The notes beneath the pieces are model-generated. The model was not told where the DNA came from and did no database searches. It was given only the letters and a program-made list of their open reading frames with translations. The position numbers and the translations under genes are program-made. This document shows positions 55,796 through 64,000 of a stretch of DNA of 64,000 nt, one piece after another; the first letter of the stretch is position 1; the number at the start of each line of letters is the position of its first letter. Origin of the DNA: Sweltsa coloradensis (taxonomy: Eukaryota > Arthropoda > Insecta > Plecoptera > Chloroperlidae); assembly GCA_024449915.1 (NCBI GenBank), contig JAMZAV010001295.1:117616-181615 (forward strand). Reading direction: 5' to 3'.

Positions 55796-56435
55796 TCAGT
55801 CAGCCCTCGATGATTCGGCGTATACAATAGACAAGGCCGTGAGCTGGACGAAGGGTTATTGAAAGAAACAAGAATTTTAATGAGCTTGTCAGACATCTTC
55901 TGTCAACCTCACCATTCATCCTTTCTGTCGCCAGGTATGTCTGGTCTGTAGAGGTAGGGTCGGTACAGAAGATATCTGCTGCTTCAGTGCTCCAAATCGC
56001 AACTAGGTTGCGCTGGAGTAAAATCGACGCGAGAGGCATCTATTGGCAAAAGTTGTTGATATTTTCGGAAAATAGACCGTTAAATAAAGAAAGAAAGAAA
56101 GAAATTGTAGAGTCTACCCACTCAGTTACATAACAGTGGGGGACTTTAAATCAAAGCGACCAAGCCAACCCTGTAGGATAACTTTTGTTAACCAGGAACT
56201 GCTTTTGAAAGAAACTGATTTTGAATTTTAAATTTGTTTTTAACTTTTTTTTTAATGGTTAGGCACAACCATAAATAGTTTCAAGGTAAAAGCTAACTTG
56301 CATACTATTGATTTTTACAAACTCACAATCGCGGCACCTCCAATTAAGCCAGGATTAATTTAATTTTGACTACCCGACACGTCCACCAAAATTACAAAAT
56401 TTTGCATTTCTTGTGTAAATTTTGATTTGAAGCCA
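55796..56435. other. Intron or intergenic sequence, nothing recognised
   Basis: Includes a short (GAAA)n at 56087. A minus-strand frame at 56039-55800 has no family motif. Confidence 0.4.
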
Positions 56436-57234
56436 AATATTTTTATTATTATTATTATTTATTTTCAATTTGCAACGTACAGTTATTAAACCATATACAG
56501 AGCATATTGATGGCGACAAAGAATAAAAGGGCATAGCCCCATAACACAAAAAGTGTCTTGCGACCATTTACTACAATATAAATACATTTATAAACTATCA
56601 CATAATGCATAACAAACTAATTTTTTTACAAACTAAAATACAATCTATAAGTTATTAACTAAAGCAGTTATAAAATAATATACATAGAAGTGCACATTAC
56701 ATTTATTTTTCAATTTTTCAATTTCTCAATTTAGCAATGTGAATTTAATAATATAATGTACAGCTATTCTAAAATCTAAAGAAGTTACTAGTCATAAAAC
56801 TATACAAATTAGGTGAACAATATTCCAACTAATGCATATACAATTTTTGTATTTCCCCAGAGAACTGTACACGCACCAGCAGGCCATACGGCTATGAGAT
56901 ATGTTATAATTAAGTTACTAGGAAATTATCTAAGTCTTAGAAATAAACTTATATTAGTAATTACAATTCTTAAGTATAATGCAATTAATCTTAAGAAGAG
57001 ACTGTAGTGAGTGTCCAGTTAAAGCGAGCATTGCTATGTCCAGCAAGTTTATGGAAGAAAAATGGGTACTGTACTGCAATGAAGTGAGGTTACTGGTAAT
57101 TACGATATTGATGAACTTTTAAAATAATTATATGATTGTGACCATTATTGTCAGAAGGTGACTATACTGTACTGCAACAAGATGAATTTAATGGTAGCGA
57201 TGAAATTCATTCATTGAGAAGATTACACACTTAC

Positions 57235-60201
57235 CTATGAGAGATAAGATATCAGATTATTGTAATTTAAATTTTGAGAATGATTTGGTTGAATGTTATT
57301 GTTGCGAATAGATTCACGCGAGGCTGGGTTATTAAACAATTCTTTTATTGCAGAAATAAAGTGTTTCACATTTGAGTTAGCTTTTATAGTGACAGGCAAA
57401 GCGTTCCAGAGAGCAGTTGATCTACAGTAAAAACCTGATTGATACGCAACTGTGCGTGCAATCGGTGGTGTCAAAAATACACTGTGTTTCCGAGGTACAG
57501 ACCGGTAAGACAACCTGATTCGTTCTAAAGGGTTTAGGTCAATCACTTCGCAGAAACACTTTTTCAAAAATATGAGATCTGTTTGTTTTAGGAAGTTGTC
57601 AATACTTGGGATTTGGCTCCTCTCTAATCTATCATCCGATCCACCACATCGACCTCTCTGTATGAATTTAGTCGCGCGGTTTTGAAGAGATTCTAGCTTA
57701 CAGAGGTTAGATTTTGTTGTAGGGTGCCATGCCGGAGTAGCCCAAGTGAAGATAGGTCGTACAAGAGTGAGGTACATAGATCGAGCAACGCTTGAACGAC
57801 ACCCATAGAGGCTCCTGGAAATAAAGCCCAACGTTCTTGAAGCCTTTGCCCGAACTACGTCCACATGCTTGTTCCACTTGAGATTTTCTGTAATTACGAG
57901 GCCTAAAAGTTTGGTGGATTTACAGCGATGTAGCTGAGTTTCCTGAATACTGTAATTGTGATCTAATATGACTTTAGTACGGGTCAGTGTTAACACATTA
58001 CTCTTAGACGGGTTCAGTTTCATTTCATTGATATCACACCACAGTTTAATATTAGCTAGATCACTCTGAAGTGTGTGAATGTCCTCTAAACTGGAGATAG
58101 GCCTGAATAATGTGCAGTCGTCTGCATACTGCAGCAGGTTTGATTCAACACACTGCGGTAGATCTAGCATAAATATCACAAATAACAATGGACCCAGAAC
58201 GGAACCTTGCGGTACCCCAGACGTGACAGTGACATCCGTAGATGAAACACCGTCATAAACAACCCTTTGACGCCTGTTACAAAGAAACGATGATATCCAA
58301 GCTAGTGTTTTACCCTTAACGTTGTACAATGACTCCAGTTTCATCAATAAACGCTCGTGAGGAACCTGGTCGAACGCTTTGCTAAAGTCGAGGGTAACCA
58401 CATCAACTTGCTTCGACGTTCCACTGTCTAAAGCATGTTGCCACATATCTATAGCCTTAGTTAGCATCGTGACACAAGAGCGTCTCTGAATAAACCCATG
58501 TTGTTGTTTGTTAAGAAAATGGTTTGTCTGAAGGTGGTGAATTAGGTGCTTGGATACAACTCTCTCCAGTACTTTGCATACTACTGAGGTGAGAGATATC
58601 GGACGATAATTATTGATGTCATCCCTCAACCCTGATTTAAAAGTTGGCACCACATTTGCTGTTTTCCATTGTTGAGGTATGGTTCCGGAATTTAGAGAAA
58701 CGTTAAATAGATAGGCCAAAGACGGAGCAAGGGATCTAGCACATACGTGTAGTACACGAGAAGGAATCTTATCAGGCCCACAGGCTGAACCTGGGCGTAA
58801 CTTCTTGAGTGCAGCGAACACTTCAGACGAAGTGACGTAGACGTTTGTGAATGGTATGCCGGTATTTGAACGAGATGGGGGCAATATTGGGCCTACATTT
58901 TTGCTTTTTGCAAGGGGAACTGAAAAATTACTTTTGAACTTTGCGCTAAAGTTCTTGGCGATTTCGGAAGAGTCTGACACCTTAACTCCGTTAATGTTAA
59001 AATGCAAGGGAGCAGCACTGCCCCGTTTGGAATGATTGTATTTCCACAACTGTTTCGAGTTTTGTGCTTTTCCTAGCTCCCAGACATAGTCGGAGTGGGC
59101 ATTTCTCACCGCGGCCCTGGTGGTGTTACGTAACACCCGGTAATTCTCCCAGTTTGTGTCGGAGGGAACTTTTTTCCACTTTTTATGAAGTGCATCCCGA
59201 GTTCGAATGTGTTTAATTAGTTGTTTACTTATCCATGGAGGGCGCCGTTTACCTTTAATTGTAACCGTGGGGATTGCTTGGTTTACACACCACCAGAAGT
59301 TTTTACACCAATCCGCCCACATGTGTTCAATTGAGTTATCCAAAGAACAAGAAGGTAAGTGTTTTGCGAATAAAGATTGAAGGAGATCCCATTTAGCTTT
59401 TTTATAGTTAAGAACATCTACATTGAGCCTCTTAATTTTCGGAAGTGCCAGTTGAAGAGTAGTGGAAACAGCAATATGGTCGCTAACGCCAGGAATTACT
59501 GATACATCCTTAATCAGAGTTGGGTCATTACATAAAAACAGGTCCAACAACGATCGAGATGTAGCTGTAATTCGTGTAGCTTCTGTGACTAGTTGTTGCA
59601 AAAATAGGTTTAAAAATGCCGATAAAAAACGATTGGAAACTGTATTAAGGGGTATGGGATATTTCTGCCAATCAACACTTAAGTTAAAGTCACCACAGAC
59701 AACGGTTGCTTTCACTGAGCTTTGGACATCTTGAGCCAGATCAAGAGATGCTATGAGGTCACCATTCACCTTTTCACTTGAATTAGGAGCCCTGTATGCA
59801 GAGCAGATCAGAAGTTTGTTTGCACCAACCGTTACTTCTACCCACACAGCTTCCGCATCCGGCAACTCTAGATCTAGTCTCCGAACGGGACAGAGTTCAG
59901 GCCGCACAGCGAGAAGAACACCTCCTCCTCTTGAGCCCGATCTGTCTTTGCGAAACACCCTGTAGCTGTTCGGTAATACTTCCCCGTCGTTAATGGAAGG
60001 GTCCAGCCAAGTCTCGTTTACACATAGAATTGATGCCTGTTTGTCTTCAAGCCAGAGTTGCAGGTCTGCCTGTCTTTTTATGCACTTTAAAACTGCGGGC
60101 ATTGAAAGAAAGAATTGTGACTTTAGAGCAAGGTGATTAATGTGGGGGAGTGTCTGAGATATTAAGGTCATGATGCGAACTATTGAATAGAGAGTTGTCA
60201 A
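57235..60201 (-). CDS. CR1-like endonuclease / reverse transcriptase
   Basis: 988 codons. The apurinic-like endonuclease spans about residues 40-250, with ILCVNETWLD (glutamate at 63), VVCGDFNLSV (170-175) and VSDHIAVST (239-247). The reverse transcriptase spans about 450-760, with KLRPGSACGPDKIPS, NNYRPISLTSV, VVTLDFSKAFDQVPH (motif A), SGVPQGSVLGPLLF and LLQYADDCTLF (motif C aspartates 694-695). C-terminal segments include LRPIFTWATPAWHP-like and FYCRSTALWNALP. The polymerase frame is intact, so the copy is young. The first ~45 codons are out of the family's register: the conserved endonuclease start (LSFNARSF) is seen at 60115-60092 in the frame of the upstream ORF, so the methionine at 60201 is probably not the natural start. 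Confidence 0.9.
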   Translation of the reverse strand: MTTLYSIVRIMTLISQTLPHINHLALKSQFFLSMPAVLKCIKRQADLQLWLEDKQASILCVNETWLDPSINDGEVLPNSYRVFRKDRSGSRGGGVLLAVRPELCPVRRLDLELPDAEAVWVEVTVGANKLLICSAYRAPNSSEKVNGDLIASLDLAQDVQSSVKATVVCGDFNLSVDWQKYPIPLNTVSNRFLSAFLNLFLQQLVTEATRITATSRSLLDLFLCNDPTLIKDVSVIPGVSDHIAVSTTLQLALPKIKRLNVDVLNYKKAKWDLLQSLFAKHLPSCSLDNSIEHMWADWCKNFWWCVNQAIPTVTIKGKRRPPWISKQLIKHIRTRDALHKKWKKVPSDTNWENYRVLRNTTRAAVRNAHSDYVWELGKAQNSKQLWKYNHSKRGSAAPLHFNINGVKVSDSSEIAKNFSAKFKSNFSVPLAKSKNVGPILPPSRSNTGIPFTNVYVTSSEVFAALKKLRPGSACGPDKIPSRVLHVCARSLAPSLAYLFNVSLNSGTIPQQWKTANVVPTFKSGLRDDINNYRPISLTSVVCKVLERVVSKHLIHHLQTNHFLNKQQHGFIQRRSCVTMLTKAIDMWQHALDSGTSKQVDVVTLDFSKAFDQVPHERLLMKLESLYNVKGKTLAWISSFLCNRRQRVVYDGVSSTDVTVTSGVPQGSVLGPLLFVIFMLDLPQCVESNLLQYADDCTLFRPISSLEDIHTLQSDLANIKLWCDINEMKLNPSKSNVLTLTRTKVILDHNYSIQETQLHRCKSTKLLGLVITENLKWNKHVDVVRAKASRTLGFISRSLYGCRSSVARSMYLTLVRPIFTWATPAWHPTTKSNLCKLESLQNRATKFIQRGRCGGSDDRLERSQIPSIDNFLKQTDLIFLKKCFCEVIDLNPLERIRLSYRSVPRKHSVFLTPPIARTVAYQSGFYCRSTALWNALPVTIKANSNVKHFISAIKELFNNPASRESIRNNNIQPNHSQNLNYNNLISYLS

Positions 60202-60766
60202 ATTGCGGCAATGTACATTTCCAACAGGACCATGATTCCAGGTCTTTCACTATTTTTCTGTGTAGAGAGGTATTAATTTTTACACAAGTGTTGTGATAGA
60301 CCCGGTTACACGAACTGCACTTTGTTGACAGCTGGTTTTTGCGGCCGATGTTGTTGCACACTTGACAGATGTCACGCGGCGGCAGCGTGTCTGGTCCGGG
60401 GTTGAGATGCACATCCCCGCTCAGGGCTAGCAGGAATGCGGTCAGAAGGGGATGGGCGACAGAGAGTCGGCCTCGGTGTCTGGTTGGGGTGAACTTCGCA
60501 ACACGACCCGGTCCAGACCGTTCAAATGTTCGCCCACGCACACGCTCAACAGTGTTTCTTCCACTACCAAAAATTATAATGTAACTACTTACAGAAGCTT
60601 TGCTTGATACCATCATGTCCTCCAGCGGTTCTCCAGTAACCAACCTCTCGAGCACATTGTACCGCACAGATTGGTAGTTGTTGTACACTGCTGCCGATCG
60701 TATTACGCACACAAACACAATTAAAACACAGAGCCGAGTGACACCGAAACTAACCCCTGCCGCCAT
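60137..60766 (-). CDS. CR1-like first frame: signal-like peptide, 2A peptide, PHD finger
   Basis: 209 codons starting MAAGVSFGV. Residues 11-26 (LCVLIVFVCVIRSAAV) are hydrophobic, like a signal peptide. Residues 107-125 form a 2A ribosome-skipping peptide: LLTAFLLALSGDVHLNPGP, with the skip expected between G124 and P125. In the usual D-V-E-x-N-P-G-P, position E is H here. Residues 134-184 form a C4HC3 PHD zinc finger (C134, C137, C150, C153, H158, C161, C181, C184; W179). Similar 2A-bearing LINEs are known in sea urchin and amphioxus. The frame ends at TAA (60139-60137), yet past it the same frame encodes the endonuclease start, so the stop may be a lesion. Confidence 0.88.
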   Translation of the reverse strand: MAAGVSFGVTRLCVLIVFVCVIRSAAVYNNYQSVRYNVLERLVTGEPLEDMMVSSKASVSSYIIIFGSGRNTVERVRGRTFERSGPGRVAKFTPTRHRGRLSVAHPLLTAFLLALSGDVHLNPGPDTLPPRDICQVCNNIGRKNQLSTKCSSCNRVYHNTCVKINTSLHRKIVKDLESWSCWKCTLPQFDNSLFNSSHHDLNISDTPPH

Positions 60767-60796
60767 CTTGACTAGAATGGATGTGGATGTGGATGT

Positions 60797-61968
60797 TATG
60801 GATGTGCGAATATTCGAATTTCGAATAGTTATTTCGAATAGTTAACGTTGAATATTCGATTCAAATTTCGAATAGTTACTATTCGAAATTCGAATTATTC
60901 GAAGTCACGAAGTTTAAAAATCGCGCCAAATATATTCTCGTATAACAGCGTTCTCATCTACATGGCGGTGAAAATAGTCGAAAATTAAATCGATCTCGAT
61001 TCTCGAAAGTCGAGAAATGCGCGCTCTTGCGGCAATTAGGTGGACTACGCCCTAGAGACAAGACATCGCGCACAGCTGATGATATCGCCTTTCAGTTTTT
61101 AACTCGTAAAAAAAGAAAAAACATAACAAATTCTTGGTAGTGAATCCGAGCATGAAGATGACCCGAAGAAACCTCTACTGCACCCGGTCGAAATAAACAA
61201 AATCTGATATGGGGAAATTTTATTTTTGAAGGGAAGGATGCGCGTTGCAAAACTTGCAAACAACTTCTAAAAACACCTAGGCCTAGGCCCTACTGGTAAG
61301 TCGTCCTAGGGCTGGGCCTAGCTCCACGTTCTTATCTTTCAAAATAAATCATTTCATGATATCTCGACGAAAAATGTAGGCAATCGTAATCCTTGGCCCA
61401 GAATGTTTGTGGAGGGCAGCTGGGCCTAGCTAGCTAGGCTAAGGTCTAGACCTAGGGCCTAGGCCCTAGGCTTTGGGCTCAAGCCCAACTGGCAACTAAC
61501 TTTTCATATTTGATTTACAATTAATTACATTCTGTGTTCATGAGGCCCTAGACCTCATGTTATTTCATGGGCCTTTGCAATATGTAGGCCTAGGCCTAAT
61601 GAAAATGAATGTGATTAACTAGGCCTAATCTAGGCTAGGGCTAGTAGAAAATGCACCTAGCTACTCGTCCGACACAAATTGCATTTGCATGTTAAGCCTA
61701 GGCCTAGTTAGGCTATAGTACAAAGAAAAATCAATTAAAATGTAATTAAAAGTGCCATTATTAGGCTTTATAACACAAACGAATCATTATTTGAGCTCCT
61801 GATGTAAATCATATTCCATTGTACATAGGAAGGGATTTAAAATGAAACTATTCGAAAATTATTCGCAAAGAAAAAGTATTCGATATTCGTATTCGATATT
61901 CGAACTTTTAATCATGTACTATTCGATATTCGATTCGAACCTGAAAATCACTATTCGCACATCCCTAA
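60797..61968. mobile_element. hAT-like non-autonomous element
   Basis: The left end TATGGATGTGCGAATATTCG and right end (inverted) TAGGGATGTGCGAATAGTG agree for the first 15 bases apart from one mismatch. Both ends carry repeated ATTCGAA motifs. The middle has AGGCCTAGGC-rich sequence. The expected 8-bp duplication is not visible, probably because the CR1-like element abuts or removed the left flank. No transposase. Confidence 0.6.
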
Positions 61969-62160
61969 TTTTTATACATTTTTTTAGCACTTTTCGATAT
62001 TGTAACAATTTTTTTTTGCCCAAACCTACTTTTCATATCAATTCAATTAAATTGGCTGTTTTTTAACGTTGACAAAGATGATTACGACCGCGACGTGAGA
62101 ACTCACTTTTCCTCCCCTTACTCGTGGCTGGTTCTGACCAGCATGGGCCCCTCCTCCACA
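61969..62160. other. Short non-coding stretch
   Basis: Nothing recognised. Confidence 0.4.
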
Positions 62161-62162
62161 TA

Positions 62163-62647
62163 CTGTATAGTACCGAATATAGGCCGACCTTTTTTTCATT
62201 ATTTTAGGTCTCAAAATCCCTCCTCGGCCTATATGCGAGCATCGGCATTTTGACGCGCTAATTTCAAACACCCAAGTTACAGCGCCGTGTGACAAGGAAA
62301 TACGTAAAGTTCACTGCTTGTGTCTGGCGCTGCGCCAACAATACGGCAGGCACGGAGGACGCGACACTATCTCCAGGCCTTCTGCAGGCCATCTGACGAG
62401 TGTAGAGTGACGTGGAACAGATAACTGGGCGATATGAACCGGTCTGCTTGGAGATTGCGTCATAGCGCTACGTCATCACGGGCTCCGCGTCAATAGGCCC
62501 CGCGGGGAAAACGACCTTGGCACTGGCTCCGCGGAAACAGACCGCAGGAATAACGGCGCGTAAAATAAAAATATTTAATTAAATATTCCTTTTTTTAAAT
62601 TTCGATGGCCAAAGTTAGGGGGTCGGCCTATATTCGGTACTATACGG
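62163..62647. mobile_element. TA-flanked MITE, 485 bp
   Basis: CTGTATAGTACCGAATATAG at the left and CCGTATAGTACCGAATATAG inverted at the right, with inverted repeats of about 27 bp continuing into GCCGACC. TA lies on both sides (62161-62162, 62648-62649), as for Tc1/mariner-type elements. The interior (62480-62570) shares CTCCGCGGAAA.AG..C and AATAACGGCGCG with 42040-42100. Confidence 0.75.
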
Positions 62648-62649
62648 TA

Positions 62650-63005
62650 TCCCCTAGGCTAGAGTGGTGCAATTTGAGTGACCGGTTGACGCGTCCTTAA
62701 TCCAAATAAAAAAAAAAACAACAACCAAGGTCACCCGCTTTCCCGATTGTAAATATGCCTTTAAAGTAGAGGCAACAATTACTTTACCACCTCTAACCCA
62801 CAGCCATTAAAACATTTTATTTTTTATTTATTTTTAACCAAACCGGTAAAGGGGGGATGACTTCCGAACGCGTCTGTAAGATAATTACTTACACGTGCCC
62901 CCTGTATTGCGCTAAACGTTCGAAAACGAAGATGCCTAAGCAAGTTATCAGAAGAGATGGGTGAGTGGGGTCATTCCATATCCGATCACAATTTTTTTTT
63001 TAACT
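62650..63005. other. Non-coding stretch
   Basis: A possible tiny exon-like frame (62931-62972, MPKQVIRRD, followed by a GTGAGT-type donor) is seen, but there is no convincing acceptor or homology. Otherwise nothing is recognised. Confidence 0.35.
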
Positions 63006-63330
63006 CTGCGTTGGGTCGGCATTGAAGACAGGCCTCTCCATCTTCTTCTGTCCTGCCACCACTCCTCTCCTTTCACCACATTCCAGTCTCCTCACTGTTC
63101 TACATATTTTCTCACACTTTTCTGCTTTTGTTGTTGTGGTCTGCCCCTTGGTCTCCTACCTGGAATTTCCAATTCCATCATCCGTCTCGGTAATCTCGCT
63201 CTTTCCATCCTTTTGACATGTCCGAACCACTTTTAATCTTCTCTCTCCAATTCGCCCCATTAAATTTCTCACTTCTACTTGATCCAGGATATCCTCATTC
63301 CGTATTCGGTCCCATCTAGTCTTACGTACA
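63006..63330 (-). pseudogene. RTE-like LINE C-terminal fragment, frameshifted
   Basis: The minus strand encodes KTRWDRIRNEDIL, then VRNLMGRIGERRLK, and after a frame change basic GRRPRGRP-like sequence. This is closely related to 26040-26440, including the plus-strand phrase CTCTGCGTTGGGTCGGCAT at the 3' end. It is 5' truncated. Confidence 0.7.
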
Positions 63331-63633
63331 ATGATCGATTATCGATTATCAAAATTTTATTCAATATTGATTATCATGTGCATCCTTAGGCGGAGCCATG
63401 TCACAGCCATAGTAGGTACTGAGATTTAGCAACTCACAGTTGTGAAGTTAGTGGCTGTTTGGGTGTGATGCAAATCAAATTGAACAGCCATGGAACAGTT
63501 GGAAACAGCCAAGAACAAACAAATGGATAATGGAGGTTAGGAAATAATTTCCTTTTGTTTCTGTTACAAAAGTTTGGATTAGGTGATCTTCTTAATCTCT
63601 TGGAACGTAGAAAAAACAGAAAAATAGTAGTAA
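63331..63633. other. Non-coding stretch
   Basis: Nothing recognised. Confidence 0.4.
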
Positions 63634-64000
63634 TTAGATGAGGGAGCGCAGCGACTGAGACTCCAATCCAAGTCAAACGGCAATTATTCTGTGATTAAGT
63701 GTGTTTGTACGCCAAAAATCAGCTGAATCATAAACCGATTGCGCTGAAATTTTAAACAGACATCTGGTACGAGTTAACTGAGAAACGTTTAAAAAATCAG
63801 CAATAACCGTTGCGATTTATACCAATAAGAAATAATAAATTGAAAGCAGGCTGAAAATTTGTGGGATTTAATTTAACGACGGTGCTTATGTTCTTGAAGA
63901 AATAATTACTGAATCTTTTTTAAATGTAAGGCGGTGAATGCATGCTGTGAACAAGGTGTACTGAATCTTGCACGCTCAAAATGGATTACCCCCCAAAATC
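63634..64000 (+). mobile_element. HINE-B 5' end, runs off the right edge
   Basis: TTAGATGAGGGAGCGCAGCG at 63634 is a variant of the HINE-B start. The following AAATTTTAAACAGACATC, GAGTTAACTGAGAA and ACAAGGTGTA segments match 42690-42870 in order. The 3' end is outside the window. Confidence 0.65.

Larger units (their letters stand above)
56436..60795 (-). mobile_element. CR1-like non-LTR retrotransposon with 2A peptide, near full length
   Basis: Read on the minus strand: a 5' end near 60795, a first open frame (60766-60137), a main frame (60201-57235), a 3' UTR of about 800 bp, an AATAAA signal and an (AAT)n/(ATT)n tail at about 56440-56462. The domain order is signal-like peptide, 2A, PHD finger, endonuclease, reverse transcriptase. 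A stop codon and a frameshift separate the PHD part from the endonuclease. The 5' side abuts a hAT-like element at 60797. Confidence 0.85.

Noticed and set aside
62931..62972. A further ATRX exon (MPKQVIRRD followed by GTGAGT)
   Set aside because: Too short, no good acceptor, and no clear match to the next ATRX segment.
1..64000. LTR retrotransposons or integrated viral genes
   Set aside because: No long terminal direct repeats, gag, protease, integrase or envelope-like frames were recognised on either strand.

Overview
This is animal genomic DNA, AT-rich, with no prokaryotic or organellar features. The only host gene I can support is on the + strand: three exons of an ATRX-type SNF2 chromatin remodeler at 16349-16488, 25112-25356 and 49017-49181. 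They encode consecutive pieces of the C-terminal helicase lobe and their junctions all have matching codon phase. So most of the window from 16.3 kb to 49.2 kb is two very large introns (about 8.6 and 23.7 kb), and the flanks are probably intron as well. The second exon carries an apparent one-base deletion. The abundance of TAGGCCTA-type palindromes, the transposon mix and a CR1-like retroposon with a 2A peptide suggest a marine invertebrate, most likely an echinoderm or other deuterostome. That assignment is inference.

Almost everything else is transposable elements, often nested. (1) Rolling-circle elements that look like non-autonomous Helentrons (HINEs) have a 5' end TTGGATGAGCGTA repeated in inverse near the 3' end, then a small hairpin and a CTAG terminus always followed by T, with no target duplication. 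Copies are at 1-1433, 28993-29767, 34781-36343 and 47140-47898. A sister family (5' TTAGACGAG) is at 42.5-45.0 kb and at the right edge. (2) LINEs: a near-complete CR1-like element (56.4-60.8 kb) whose first frame has a signal-like N-terminus, a 2A peptide and a PHD finger; a CR1/L2-like fragment interrupted by two other elements (28.6-31.4 kb); at least seven truncated RTE-like 3' ends; a fragment with a restriction-like endonuclease (45.3-46.4 kb); and a YADD-bearing fragment near 12 kb. (3) A Penelope-like element with a GIY-YIG domain and an inverted tail (12.57-14.17 kb). A complete hammerhead ribozyme motif lies in other Penelope-like sequence at 3.3 kb. (4) DNA transposons and MITEs: six hAT-type elements with matching or near-matching 8-bp target duplications (three are MITEs, one is 4.6 kb), two pogo-like elements with TA targets, and several fold-back elements.

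Layout: 1-1.4 kb HINE with a tandem array; 2.3-6.9 kb and 7-10.6 kb two giant inverted repeats; 11.7-14.4 kb nested LINEs and the Penelope element; 15-16.1 kb tandem repeat; 16.35 kb exon A; 16.5-25.1 kb intron with a GC-rich block, a minisatellite and tRNA-derived repeats; 25.1 kb exon B; 26-37.5 kb the densest nest of RTE, pogo, LINE, hAT and HINE; 38-39.5 kb tandem duplication; 40.5-49 kb more nests; 49.0 kb exon C; 49.5-56 kb MITEs and microsatellites; 56.4-60.8 kb the 2A CR1 element; 60.8-64 kb hAT-like and other fragments.

Insertion order can be read directly in several places, because removing an inner element restores either an open reading frame or a sequence seen elsewhere without the insertion.
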